Origin: Amaranthus tricolor
Taxonomy: Eukaryota > Streptophyta > Magnoliopsida > Caryophyllales > Amaranthaceae
Direction: 5' to 3'
Assembly: GCF_026212465.1 (NCBI RefSeq)
Contig: NC_080050.1
Coordinates: 28,652,070-28,716,069, forward strand
Length of the DNA stretch: 64,000 bases
The position numbers and the translations under genes are program-made. This document shows positions 11,897 through 23,000 of this stretch, piece by piece (position 1 is the first letter of the stretch; every line of letters starts with the position of its first letter). The notes below the pieces were generated by a model, which saw only the letters and a list, made by a program, of their open reading frames with translations, was not told the origin of the DNA and searched no databases.

Positions 11897-14800
11897 ATGA
11901 CGACATTTTCAGTTTCTCTCTTCCCAAACCAAATTCCAACTATACCACCATTATCAACATTCAACAAATGCAACGTCAATTCTATCACTTCAATCCATTC
12001 TCTCAAATACCCATTACAATTCAAGCCCTTCTCCTCAAAACCCAGTTTCTGTTTTTATGAATCATCCAATTCCTCATTAACAACTTCATCTTCAGAATCA
12101 GAGATTGAACAAGAAGAAGAAAATGAGGGAGATATAGATTCTGATTCAGACTTTTTTCTTTCAACAACTTCTTCTAATGGAGGATTAGCTCCACCTGTGC
12201 TAAAGAAGAGGAAAAGGTACAGGAAGGAATACCCAGGTGAGAGTAAGGGAATTACTGAAGAAATGAGGTTTGTTGCGATGAAGCTTCGAAATGATAAAGG
12301 GTCTTCTAAGTCTTCTGGGGATTCTGATGGGGTTTGGGAGCCTAGTATGGAAGGGTTACTCAAGTACTTGGTTGATAGCAAGCTTGTTTTTGAAACCATT
12401 GAACATGTTGTTGAGGATTCAAGCGATGTATCTTGTGAGTTTTCTTTGGAAATTATTATTACATGTCAATTTGTTCAAGTACTACTACAATTTACTTGCT
12501 ATTGGATTGTTATTGAATATTGAAATTATTAGTTGGACTAGATGGTAAAAAGTTTATTGGAAATGCCCTTTAATGGTTTGAAATTTTACGCCTATTGGTT
12601 TCTGTGCCTCTTTTGGATAGTTAGAATGATCCCTTTGTACTCATCATCATCACACTTACAATTAAACACTTGTCTTGCTTGATTTTGGATTTGTGCATGC
12701 TTTGTGTGTTGTGTGTTGCGTGATTATTCTTTCTTCCTCATCCCATCTCACTTCTCTAACTATGTGCCCATATTCGCAACAATTGGTATCAGAGCGAGAT
12801 AAGATATATTTAGTGTTTTGAGAGTGGTGAATTTGATAGATGTTTGGAGAAGAGCGAAATGGTAGAAGTGGCCATGTGCGTGGAAGGCTTTTTGAAGCCA
12901 TTGGGGTTTGTTGAAACTCTTGTTGAGAGAAATTTTTTTGGTGTACCAGATATCAAGACCTTGTTAATTGAATTCTCAAGAGAGAATGAGAGCTTATTAA
13001 CAACGGTGGAAGAGCAAAAAACTAGTGATAAAGTCTTTATAGTTGACAGTTGAAAAATTGGAGGAGGCTGCGAGGTGTAGTAGCACTAGTGATGTAAATC
13101 CATTTAAAGGGGTAGTTTAGTTGTTGAGGAAAAACCATCTGAGGGTATTGAAGAGAAAATCAAATTCAAGAGTGTAAGGGTTGGATATGAGAATAAAGTG
13201 TGCTACTATTGCTATAAGAGAGGAATTATTCAATATACTTGCAACAAGATGAAGATAGACCTTCAAAAATTTAAATTTTTAGAGAAGATGAGGAAACCAA
13301 CCACGGGGGTTAAAGATGAGATGCTCAATGGGAAGAAGAGGAGATTTTCATTTGAGGATGGAAATGGGTGCTTAGTGCACTTGAAATGTGCGATGGGCAG
13401 CAAGGGTCATGTATTGCTATAGGGAGGAAACCTACATCATGTTGAGGATGGTGCAAGGTTTAAGTTGCCAAGAAGGTAATATTTGTTGATGGTTATATCC
13501 ATGATGGGTAATGCACAACGAGAGGTGATGAGAGATTGTTTTGAGGGAGCCAAGGGACCACCGACCAAGATCCATATCAAACATTGTTGTTGAACAATGT
13601 GAGTCACCAAGATGGGTGTCATTTGATATTAGGGATGAATTTGGTCTTGAGGGTGTAATTGTTGAGTCAATTTCCAAATCATCCTTGATGATTCTGCATT
13701 TGGGCGCTTAGTGGTAAGGGTGAAAGTTTGGATTACGGTTTGGTTTTCCATCAAAACCAAATCAAACCAATTTTTTTTCGGTTTTCATTTTGTCAGCCCA
13801 AAGTCAAACCGTTTTTGTATAAAACCGAACACCGAATTTTTAAAGATGAAAACCAAACACCGAACTTTAAAACCAAATTATGACATAAAATCAGACATTT
13901 AAAATAAAATTTTACACATTGAAATTACAAAGAACATCATCCTTTATCAGATCTACATGGAGAATCAATCAAAATTGGAAACAAAAATAAAAACCCTAAA
14001 AACTCTGCTTAAAATTCTTTACAAAACCCTAATTTATTTACATATCTACTTTCTTTAAGGTGTAGAAAACCATCAATCGACCGAAGAAATAATTACAATG
14101 TCATTGATTGATTTATCTGCAGTTTCTATTTTGTTCATCCTCAACTTTTCAAATTTTCTTGTTGTCCACCAAAAATTCCTTAAAAATAGAAAACAAGAAA
14201 ATTTTGCAGGTTCATCCTCCGTTTTTCGTCAATGAGCCCTAGTTAAAAATTTCTTCAAACCCTAAAAAGAATATCAAACAGAAAAGGAGATTAAAAAAAC
14301 TCATCAAATTTCTTTAAACTTTTAAAAATATCGAAAAAAAATTTGTAAAAAAGAAGAACCCTTCCATTTTGTGATGTACGAATCTGAAAATTTTTGCTTG
14401 CGTTTTAAGGACAAATAAATCTAGAAATTTTTGCTTCCGTTTTAAGGGCGCAAAAATCTGGAAAGTTTTGCTTGCGTTTTAAGGGAAAAAAAATACATAT
14501 TTTTGGTACTTTATCAATGGATAAGCTTGAAAAGAAAAGATGGGAGATTAGAGGGAGAGAGAGAGAGGAGAGTGGAAGAATGGCTGCCTCACTGCCTGTG
14601 GTCCTGTGGAGCGTGGAGCAAAATGAGGGAGGGATGTTGTTAGGGTTTTTTAATTTTAAATGGGACGTGGGTTGTGGAGTGTGGGCCTATGGGATTAGGC
14701 TCCTCCATTTGGGCTTAGGTGTTATAATATTAGTTTATTTTGATTCTTTTCTGTTTTTTCGGTTTTAATGTTTGGAAACTAAACTCGAACCAAATTAAGT

Positions 14801-17454
14801 TCGGTTTTGACCTATTTCAAACCGTATCCAAACCAAATTATAAAAAAATCAAACTAAATTTCTTATTCGGTTTGGTTTGATTTGGTTTTCGGTTTTTAAC
14901 CAAATAAGTTTCACCCCTGCTTAGTGGTTCATGTATTGTCTTGCATCAATGAAGACATGGATGGGAAAGCAAGGGAGGCCACTCACCATGAGTTTGAAGA
15001 AAGAATACGTAAAGAAGGGGCGCAGACGGGGGGGCTCTTGAGCGAACATTTGGGTTTTGCGAGCAGCCTCAGGCAACAACATATAGCGGGTGCAGAACGT
15101 GCGTTGCTCGAATGAGCAGGGCATGTCAGAGCCTCAAACTTGCTGTTGCACGTGTGAATCCTTTTGGGGATTTCTTTGTTGGTCTTCTTTGACCCCTTAA
15201 GTATATATAAATTATAAAGGGACTCTTGGAATAGAAGAAGAGCATAGGGAAGTAGGCAATGTTTAGATTATTGATTCCTTGAGAGAAGAGTAAGTGCTTT
15301 GTAGTGAGGTAACTCTTTGTGAGTGCAATTGTAGCCAAACTCTAGAGGGTGAGTTTGAGTGATTTGGAAGGGGTTCTTAAGGTACCATTAGACACTTGTC
15401 TTGCTTGTTTTTGCATTTGTTCATACTTAGTGTGTTGTGTACTTTGTCCTTTATTCCTCATCCCATCTCCCTTCTCTAACTGTCTGCCCATATTCACAAC
15501 ATTTTCTCTATTAAAAGACTGAAATAGTTTTGGGTCAAAATTCAGAGTTTCTTTTACCATGCTTGACTAGATTCCACTTTGTCTCTTGCCTGGGCTTGAG
15601 CTTTTTTCAAAAACTCGCATTTGGTTTGGCCTAGCTGATGAAATTCTTTTCTGCTTTTGAGTTGTGTTTGAAAGCATTCTATCATTCTATGTACCTTCTT
15701 TGCTCCTCTTTCAGTATAATATTGAAAGGGTCATGTTCTATGCTTGAACTACATAATGCCAAGTGGAAGAATGTGATGCTTGCTCCCTGAAGTTTCTGGC
15801 CAATAGTGATCTAATCTTCGTAATTCTTGATAGAATTTCGTAAACAGAAGAATTATTTCTAGCACTTGAAAATAACTTCTTTGGGGAGAAGTTGAAGTCG
15901 TTGTAACACAAGCGGTTCAAATTTCTTTTTTTGTGTTTAAAAAATATAAACTGCAGGCCACTGGATTTGGGCTTTAAACTTTGATTTATGACTTTGAACT
16001 GGTCAGTGATTTTAATCATTGTACTGGTCAGTGATTTGCTTGGGTTTGATTGGGAATTTGTTGCTCAGTTATTTGGGTGCTGAACTGGGTGTGTTAGGAT
16101 GATTGTAATTGCAGTTGTTGAATGTGATTTTAGATTGAGAGATGGTGAGGAGTGTGGGGAGAGGGAGAAAGAGATTATAGTAGTTTTGCACCAATTGTAT
16201 CTGGCAACACAAAATTGAGTGACTATTCATAGAACAAGGGCATACTTTTCTATAGCAACTTATATCATTGAAATATTGAAATTCTATGATCTTTGCAAAT
16301 GTAATGAAATTAAAATCTGAGGGTTTTTTTTTGGACTTTCAATTTTGCTTTTGATGGACATTCAATACTTGATTTTGTCCGGAAACATTCAAAATTCGAA
16401 ATTCTGACATCAATGGAATACTTGGATTGGACTACATTAAGTAGTTAATTATATCTTATTTTTGCCCTAAAAATTTTCTCTGGATTTGATCAACTAAAAG
16501 GGATGCCTTTTTTGTCTTGTTGAAACAATATGTGGTTCTAGCTCCATTGCATCGGAGTAAAAAAAAACACCTATACCAGAGAGCAGCTATGTTCCCCATG
16601 CTTAAGCTGCTTTGTAAAATTGGTACCTTTATGTGTGTGAATAGTATGAATATATAGCATGATTGAAATTAATAATGATAAGGCTATTATTGGCTGTTGT
16701 TGAACAGATGCATACTTCAGGAGAACTGGCTTAGAAAGATCAGAATGTTTGGCTAGGGACCTTGCATGGTTTAGTGAACAAGGCATGGAGATTCCAGAAC
16801 CTAGCAATCCTGGAATCTCTTACGCCTCATATTTGAAAGAGCTTGCGGAAAAGAGCGCTCCATTGTTTCTCTCCCACTTCTACAATGTGTACTTTTCACA
16901 CATAGCTGGTGGGCAAGTGATAGCCAAACAGGTGAGTTGTCTTCTTTTCTTATTCCCGTGCCTCTTGTTTTGCTATATTTCTAAAATAGAAGCGGGATTT
17001 TATTTTTTTACTTCATTCAACTTTTCTCACATGCTTTTTTTTTTTTGTTTTTTTTACTTCCCGTTGAACTTTAATGCAACAAAACACAATTGTAGCAATT
17101 CTCATAAGAAAAAGGATTATCAGTTCCTCACTTATATTAATCTTCATCAGGTTGCTGAGAAGCTTCTTAGGGAACAGCAACTGGAATTCTATGGCTGGGA
17201 AGGAGATGAACAAGAGTTGTTGAGAGAAGTTAGAGAAAAGCTTAACAGGCTTAGTGAGGTTGGTACCTGAAGTTTTAACATTGATTTCCTTCAATTTCTT
17301 CCGATGTTTGTCTTGCGCCTGTTTGGACTTATTTGGGAGTATGATTACGGTGATTTTGCAGCATTGGTCTCGTGACGACAAAAATAAATGCTTAAAAGAG
17401 GCAACGAAATCATTTAGGTTCCTGGGGCAGATTGTTCGCTTAATTATCTTATAA
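11897..17454 (+). CDS. HO2: Plastid heme oxygenase-like protein, HO2 type
   Basis: Four exons give 320 residues: 11897-12434, 16708-16931, 17151-17258 and 17362-17454. The Ser-rich N-terminus of about 65 residues looks like a chloroplast transit peptide. An acidic stretch (about 67-85) and a basic patch (102-110) follow. The heme-oxygenase fold is marked by ESKGITEEMRFVAM (115-128), the distal-helix segment FSHIAGG (242-248) and the C-terminal IVRLIIL. Heme oxygenases open heme to biliverdin in plastids, the first step toward phytochromobilin. In the HO2 subfamily the proximal heme-ligand His is replaced by Arg, and here the position is Arg131 (MKLRND). By that precedent the protein may bind porphyrin without normal catalysis. 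The long acidic spacer I recall after this position in Arabidopsis HO2 is nearly absent here, and the acidic run sits further upstream. Intron 1 (4.27 kb) is swollen by nested elements. The third donor (GTTGGT) is weak, but the junction agrees with the family. Confidence 0.92.
12661..15501 (+). mobile_element. Decayed copia-like LTR retrotransposon in heme oxygenase intron 1
   Basis: Positions 12661-12781 and about 15387-15501 align to each other and both end in CAACA, so they are the 3' portions of the two LTRs. Three bases after the left copy comes TGGTATCAGAGC (12784-12795), the primer site complementary to initiator tRNA-Met. The interior has only a gag-like relic: near 13198 a zinc-knuckle of pattern C-x2-C-x4-I-x4-C, with Ile where His belongs, plus several stops. 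I saw no reverse transcriptase. The left LTR lacks its 5' part. A hAT-like element is nested inside at 13715-14919. This suggests a non-autonomous or heavily deleted copy. Confidence 0.72.
13715..14919. mobile_element. Nested hAT-like non-autonomous DNA element (1.2 kb)
   Basis: The flanks CTTAGTGG (13707-13714) and CTTAGTGG (14920-14927) form a perfect 8-bp duplication; the match extends to 10 bp if the neighbouring G and T are counted. The left terminus is TAAGGGTGAAAGTT, and the reversed right terminus is CAGGGGTGAAACTT. Subterminal regions at both sides are packed with CGGTTT/AAACCG and CCAAACC-type motifs in opposite orientation. No transposase ORF is seen. Termini plus the 8-bp duplication fit hAT. 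A Mutator-like origin is possible if 10 bp is the true duplication. Confidence 0.7.
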
Positions 17455-20043
17455 GGTAAGCCAATTTTTGTTTTTATTTTACTTGTTGCCTTTTGCTTCA
17501 TTATGAGTAGGGGTGCGCGAGGAATATTTGAGTAGAATCCATGGTCTTCGGGCTTATCCTGAATGTGTGTTGGCTTTCTAAGAAAATGCTAATTCCTCAC
17601 CCATGTTGGATGTGCGTCACTTGATTTTACCGTTTCTTCTCATGTACTCGCGTAGAAGCCAAAACGGGCTTTCTTTATGATTTTGTGATTTTAGATCACC
17701 GAGTGTGGACATCATTTGGATGTGGACGAGGAGTTTTTTATGAAGATGAATATTCTCTCTGTCTCATTGAATTTGCTATATTTGCTATGAAAAACTCTCA
17801 ATTTAAAAATGTAATTGTAGCAAACTCAATGGTACAGATGAGTACAAAGCAACTATTGAGCCTCCCAAACGATTTGGGTCTGCTACATGAACCACTAAAT
17901 CAGTTTTAATGACTGTTCACATGAATTATCCTTCTTTGTTCATTTGATTATCTACCATCTCAACCTGTAAATCTATACTTTTCATATCCTTTCTCACTCC
18001 CTCTCTAAAAGTAGAAAAACAAAACAGAAGTAATTTCTTAGCTAGCTGCCATCGCCTGTATTTCAGACAGTTATATGAAGATTAATAGCAATATTTGCTT
18101 CTTTAACAGGTGCTTATGTGCATATGCTCCTATCAAACACAAATTGTTCTACTGACCCCCAACCGCAGCTAGCCTTGACTCCCTCGACCCTTGGCGCCTC
18201 TCTTGGTAAACCAAACCAGATTTTCTTACATATTAAACTTGTGAGAAGTGTCTGCCTCCTCTTCCCACTCGCGGGAAGCTTGTAGTGTGATTAGTGGAAG
18301 TTTCGGAGTTGTATGCATTTTGTTCCGATGGGATCCCGTCATCCTCAAGACTCTTCTAAGTTTTGTCATCTCACCATTATAGCTCTTTAGACGATTCGTC
18401 TTCATGACCCCATGTAAATTTAGGAAGCATATTAGGCTATGGGCTGTATATGAGACTAGACTTTTGCTAAATGTTAACATGTGAAAATACAATGTTCTAT
18501 GTTTCAATACAAAACTGCAGTTTTTTTCTAGTATCCTGCAAATTGAAACTCAATTGCATTTGTGCTTTGAATTGGTCTTTTCTACTTCCGTTTTGCCATA
18601 AAGTAAGGATGTGCTTTGTCGAGTAATGTTTGAGGGGCCAGGATTAGGTTGTTGTGTGCTCTTGCTCAAATGAGCACGAGAAAGGCTTCGCAAGTAGATG
18701 TGTTGAGGCAAGTAGAAGCATGGGTTGAGTAAGTGCTCGAACAAGCATCATATGGATTGGGCGAGCGAATTCCAAATTGATGTCTTCAAGAGCAAAATTG
18801 CATTGGGTTGAACAAGGATAATAGCTTAGCGTGAAGGCTTGCTCGAATGAGGTAGGTGGATGCGTGACCGACAAGGTTCTTCCTTGAGTGAGATGGTCAA
18901 AACTTTGTGTTTTGTGCTAAATATGCGGATAAATCTCTAATTTATATGATTATTGTCCCATTTTATATGCTTAGTTGATGTATTACTATGCCATTTGATA
19001 TATTTTCCCATTGAATTTCACCAAAGGAATCCCTTTCCATGTCCGACTCGTACTTACCATAAGACTAATTCAATACATAAGTAGACTATATATCTTTATC
19101 TTTGACTATTGTATTTCTATGAGCAACTGTGTATCATTTTGCGTTCTGACTTATTAGTATCTTTCTTTAAAACCTCAATTGATATTTAATGTATCATAAT
19201 TATAGAATAATTAATTCACAACTATAATAAGTCTCAAATAACTAATTACTCTTAAATTTATATAATTTTAATAAATTTATAATAATCACGATAAGTAAAT
19301 TTTCTATGAAATAAATAGAAAACAAGCTTTAAATATGTGGACTTCATGGGCTATGAATGTTCAAGAAAACCGGTAGGTAGATAAAACAATAGCTATCACT
19401 AATTGATTACTCCAATTATTAATGAATTCATTTGTTTCTAAAATATGAGTACAACATATTTATGATATTCATTAATTAACTTATTTCTATTTTCTATTGA
19501 CTGTGATATAATTTTAATTAGACAAGACTAATTAATTTTTTTATTTTTTATCATTCTATGGTAATTCGCATATTTCTGCTATTGTATGAGAAAAAAACAT
19601 AGTTATGTGAGATCTTGTTTTAATCTTCTTGTTACATATTTTCATAATATTAAATTTTTTTAATTTTTAGTTATGTATAACTCTAGATATAAATGATTCG
19701 ATAAACACATTAAATTGTGTAAAAATAAGTTTGGTGTAAGTATTTTGGAATGAAATAACTATTTATATGTTCATAAAAAATCATTTAGTTAGTAATAATC
19801 TTTTTATATTATTTGTAAAAATATCACTATTAGTAGCAAGTATTATGGAACGAAATAATATTGATCAACAAGTAATATTCCTGCATTACATTGACACGTA
19901 TACTTGGGGATTCGCATCTTTCCAGGTTCTACTCCTTTCTTCATCTTCCTCTCTCCAACGCTGTTCGCAATTTTCCCCCTTCTCCAATAAAACAGCCGCA
20001 TTTTTTTTTACCGTTAATTCAATTCGACATTGAGAAATCTGTA
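17455..20043. other. Intergenic region between heme oxygenase and SERAC1-like gene
   Basis: This holds the 3' UTR of the heme oxygenase gene, a short MITE near 17.75 kb and an LTR-like fragment around 18.6-18.9 kb with GCTCGAATGAG/GCTCAAATGAGC motifs. Very AT-rich DNA follows (19.1-19.85 kb). The last 150 bases before 20044 are pyrimidine-rich and probably the 5' UTR of the next gene. No gene was seen. Confidence 0.55.
17752..17843. mobile_element. Short Stowaway-like MITE
   Basis: The left end reads TCTCTCTGTCTCATTGAATT, followed by TGCTAT. The reversed right end reads CTCATCTGTACCATTGAGTT, followed by TGCTAC. The ends lie about 90 bases apart and are bordered by TA. The termini match the inner motif of the 9.7-kb and 61.1-kb copies, so these appear to be one family. 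Confidence 0.55.
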
Positions 20044-23000
20044 ATGCTTCGTCTCTCTCTCCGCCGCATTCGCCGCCGTCAATACCCTCTCTCTTTCCCT
20101 CATCCTGCCCGATCATTTTGCTCTTCTTCCAATTCCCAACCCAGAAATCCTTCACAATCCCAGAAAAACTCATATCCATCTTCAATCCTCCATGTCAATC
20201 CACCCCCCACCTCTTCGCTTTCTCCCGTCTCTTCGTCTCTCTACCCTTCTTCTCGTACTGCATCTCTCTCTTTCCTCGCCCTGACCGCCATTGCTACTAC
20301 CTCCTACCTTCTCTATTCCAATGATAATGGCAACGGCAACGGCAATCGCAATCTCTCTTCCGTGATTGAAACTGCAATCCACCGATCAACTGAGTCAACT
20401 CACCGTTTAATTCATCGTTTGAAGAATACAGGTGCTGCTGCTTCCGTGCTTTGGCAATCGCTTCGCTCCGTGCTTTCGTCCGCTAATTATGAGGTGCGTT
20501 CGGGATTTGAGTTTAGGGTTGCGGCTTTTTTGGCGGATATTGCTGCTGCTAATGCTTCCCGGAGAGCTGCTATTGTTACTGCAGGTGACGGAAAGGTAGT
20601 TGATTGGCTCCTTCAGACGGTTTCAGGAGAAGTAAGTGGGACACAGGCAGAGGCTGCTAGAGCATTGGCTTACTTGATTGCTGATCCTCTTGTTAGGCCT
20701 CAGGTTTTTGAGAGGCCTCATTCTGTTCCTCATCTTCTTAAATTCATTTTCTCTTCTCAACCTCAGCGCTTCAAAAAGGTTTGCATCCTTTTTCATTTTT
20801 TCGTTATTGTTGGCTTATTGCTAGTGTGTTGGTTAATTTTTTTTTTGGTTTTTTTGGAGATTCAAACAATGCTTTTAATTTTTTTTGTTGCCTGAAGTGC
20901 TTAAATATCACCAATCATCTAAGAATAATTTGTTTTAGATATTATGAAACCAGCTATTGAGACGATTATCACGATTTTGATGAGACCTTACTTAATATTG
21001 TTCTTTTCATGCACATTAGTATTAATTTGAAGTGAAATTTTGTTTATAAATACGGCAAAAACTCAACTTGTTTGCAAGCTTTTAATATACAGAAGTACTA
21101 TAATTTTTCTGTAAACCTTTTATGTCATGGTGATGAATGATGATGAGATACCAATCAATGGTTGGTTTACTTCTAGAATCGTTTGTATAGTTGTATGAAG
21201 TTTCATGTATGTTGGTTTTGTAATGTGTTTTATAGTGGTATGATAGGTTTTGCTTTCTTTTTAACTCCTTATGTATGTGAAATCTTTTTTTTTTAAATGT
21301 ATTTTTATTTGTTTAGCCATGCTACTCTGGGAAATACTTGTCACATTTTGTAGTTAGATGATTCGGGAAATGTTTCTCCATCAATGTAGTATGCACTTTG
21401 TACCATTTGAGTTTGTTTATAATAGTAATGTGTTGGCTATTATTTACATCTTTGAGGCACTTGTTTGGGACAAAGGACTTAGAGCGATACATCTCTATTT
21501 TTTTACATTTGATAGTCTGACTTCAATTTATTTGGTTTATGTTTTTGTTAAGTCAATCTGGACAAAGAGCAGATGTGATTTTTTTTTTCCATTGGATCAT
21601 ATATGTTGACCTTCTGTGGTGTAATGTCCTTTTAATAAAATTCACAGTTAAGATTATCTTTAAGAACGAGCTCTCTGGAAAAAAACTAGTAATGCATTTA
21701 GTTTGAAGTGGTGAGAGGAGGAAGCTTGGAACTGGATGGTTGAGTTGGGAATTTTAGCATTTGAAGTGGCACCATTCGTGGGTTGAGGGAATGTACTTTT
21801 TGCATCTGAATCTTGATCTTAGTTCACGACTTGCATAACAAATTCGATGATAGTTTTTTGGCAATCTAAATTTTTGTTTTTATAAAATCTTTCGCTTTCA
21901 TTGAAACAGAATTCAAGAATTTCTGATTCATTGAAAGGTAGGAGCATGCTTGTTGCTGCTATAATGGATGTTGTGACTTCCACTTGTGACAGTAAAGGCA
22001 ATGTCAGGTTCCAGTCATGCCTTCCTGCAAATGCTGAAATGAGAGACATTGCATCAGCTATTCAAGTAATCGAAGGAGGTTTGGATCTGGATGATCCACA
22101 TGCTGAAGAAGATGACGATGGCGGGAAAGGATTGAAGGGCATTGGTATTAAAGTTCTTGGAGGGACAACTGTTATAGGACTTTCTAGGACTAATGGACTA
22201 GTGGATTATGTTGACGATGATACTTTATCAACCATTAAATACAATTCTAGAAGCCGTTTTTATCAAAAAAAGAATGATAACTATCTAACAGATGCGAATT
22301 TATCTTCTGCTGTAGTACCTGGCCTCTGGGATGATTTACATTCTCAGCATGTTGCTGTGCCTTTTGCTGCATGGGCATTGGCTAATTGGGCTCTGGCCTC
22401 GGAGGTTAATAGATTACATATTCAAGAGTTAGATCAAGATGGAAATGTGGTTATGACTGCCTTAGCAGCCCCTGAAAGATCAGTGAGATGGCATGGAAGT
22501 TTGGTTGCTCGATTGCTTTTAGAGGACAATAATGTTCCATTAAGTGACTCTGTTTTAGACTGGAGTTCTTGTCTTCTTTCAACAATATCACAAGCTTGTA
22601 GAACTGATGACATACCTCTGGCATTGGTGGCTTTGTCTGCATTTATGCTTTCTGTTGATAAGAGTCCAGGAGCGAAGAAAGTCGTTATGGAGAAAGGTCT
22701 TGATTTGATGAGAGAAACTGCTAAAAAGACAACACAACATAAGGATATCCAAGAAGCATTGGCAAGAGCATTAGAACTTATTTGTACAGATGAAATTCAT
22801 TTCTCTCTTGAAGAAAGTCTTAAATGGTCTGGTATCCTGCTTTCCTGGGCATGTGGTAAATTTTCATCAAAAAACACACGATATTCAGCAACGAAAATTT
22901 TATCATGCATCCTTGAGGATTTTGGGCCATCTTCTGTCTTAATTTCTCAAGGATGGTTAACTATTCTTCTAAATGAAGTTTTGGACTCCACCAAGACCGC

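Noticed and set aside
13198..13422. Zinc-knuckle-like ORF as a host gene
   Set aside because: It lies between paired LTR remnants after a tRNA-Met primer site, has His replaced by Ile in the knuckle, and is surrounded by stops. It is a gag relic.
19891..20043. Open frame extending the SERAC1-like protein 51 codons upstream
   Set aside because: The extension is pyrimidine-rich UTR-like sequence, and the basic MLRLSLRRIRRR presequence begins naturally at 20044.
19886..20185. Antisense ORFs over the first exon of the SERAC1-like gene
   Set aside because: They are shadows of the C/T-rich leader and coding exon on the other strand, with low-complexity Glu/Gly/Arg composition.
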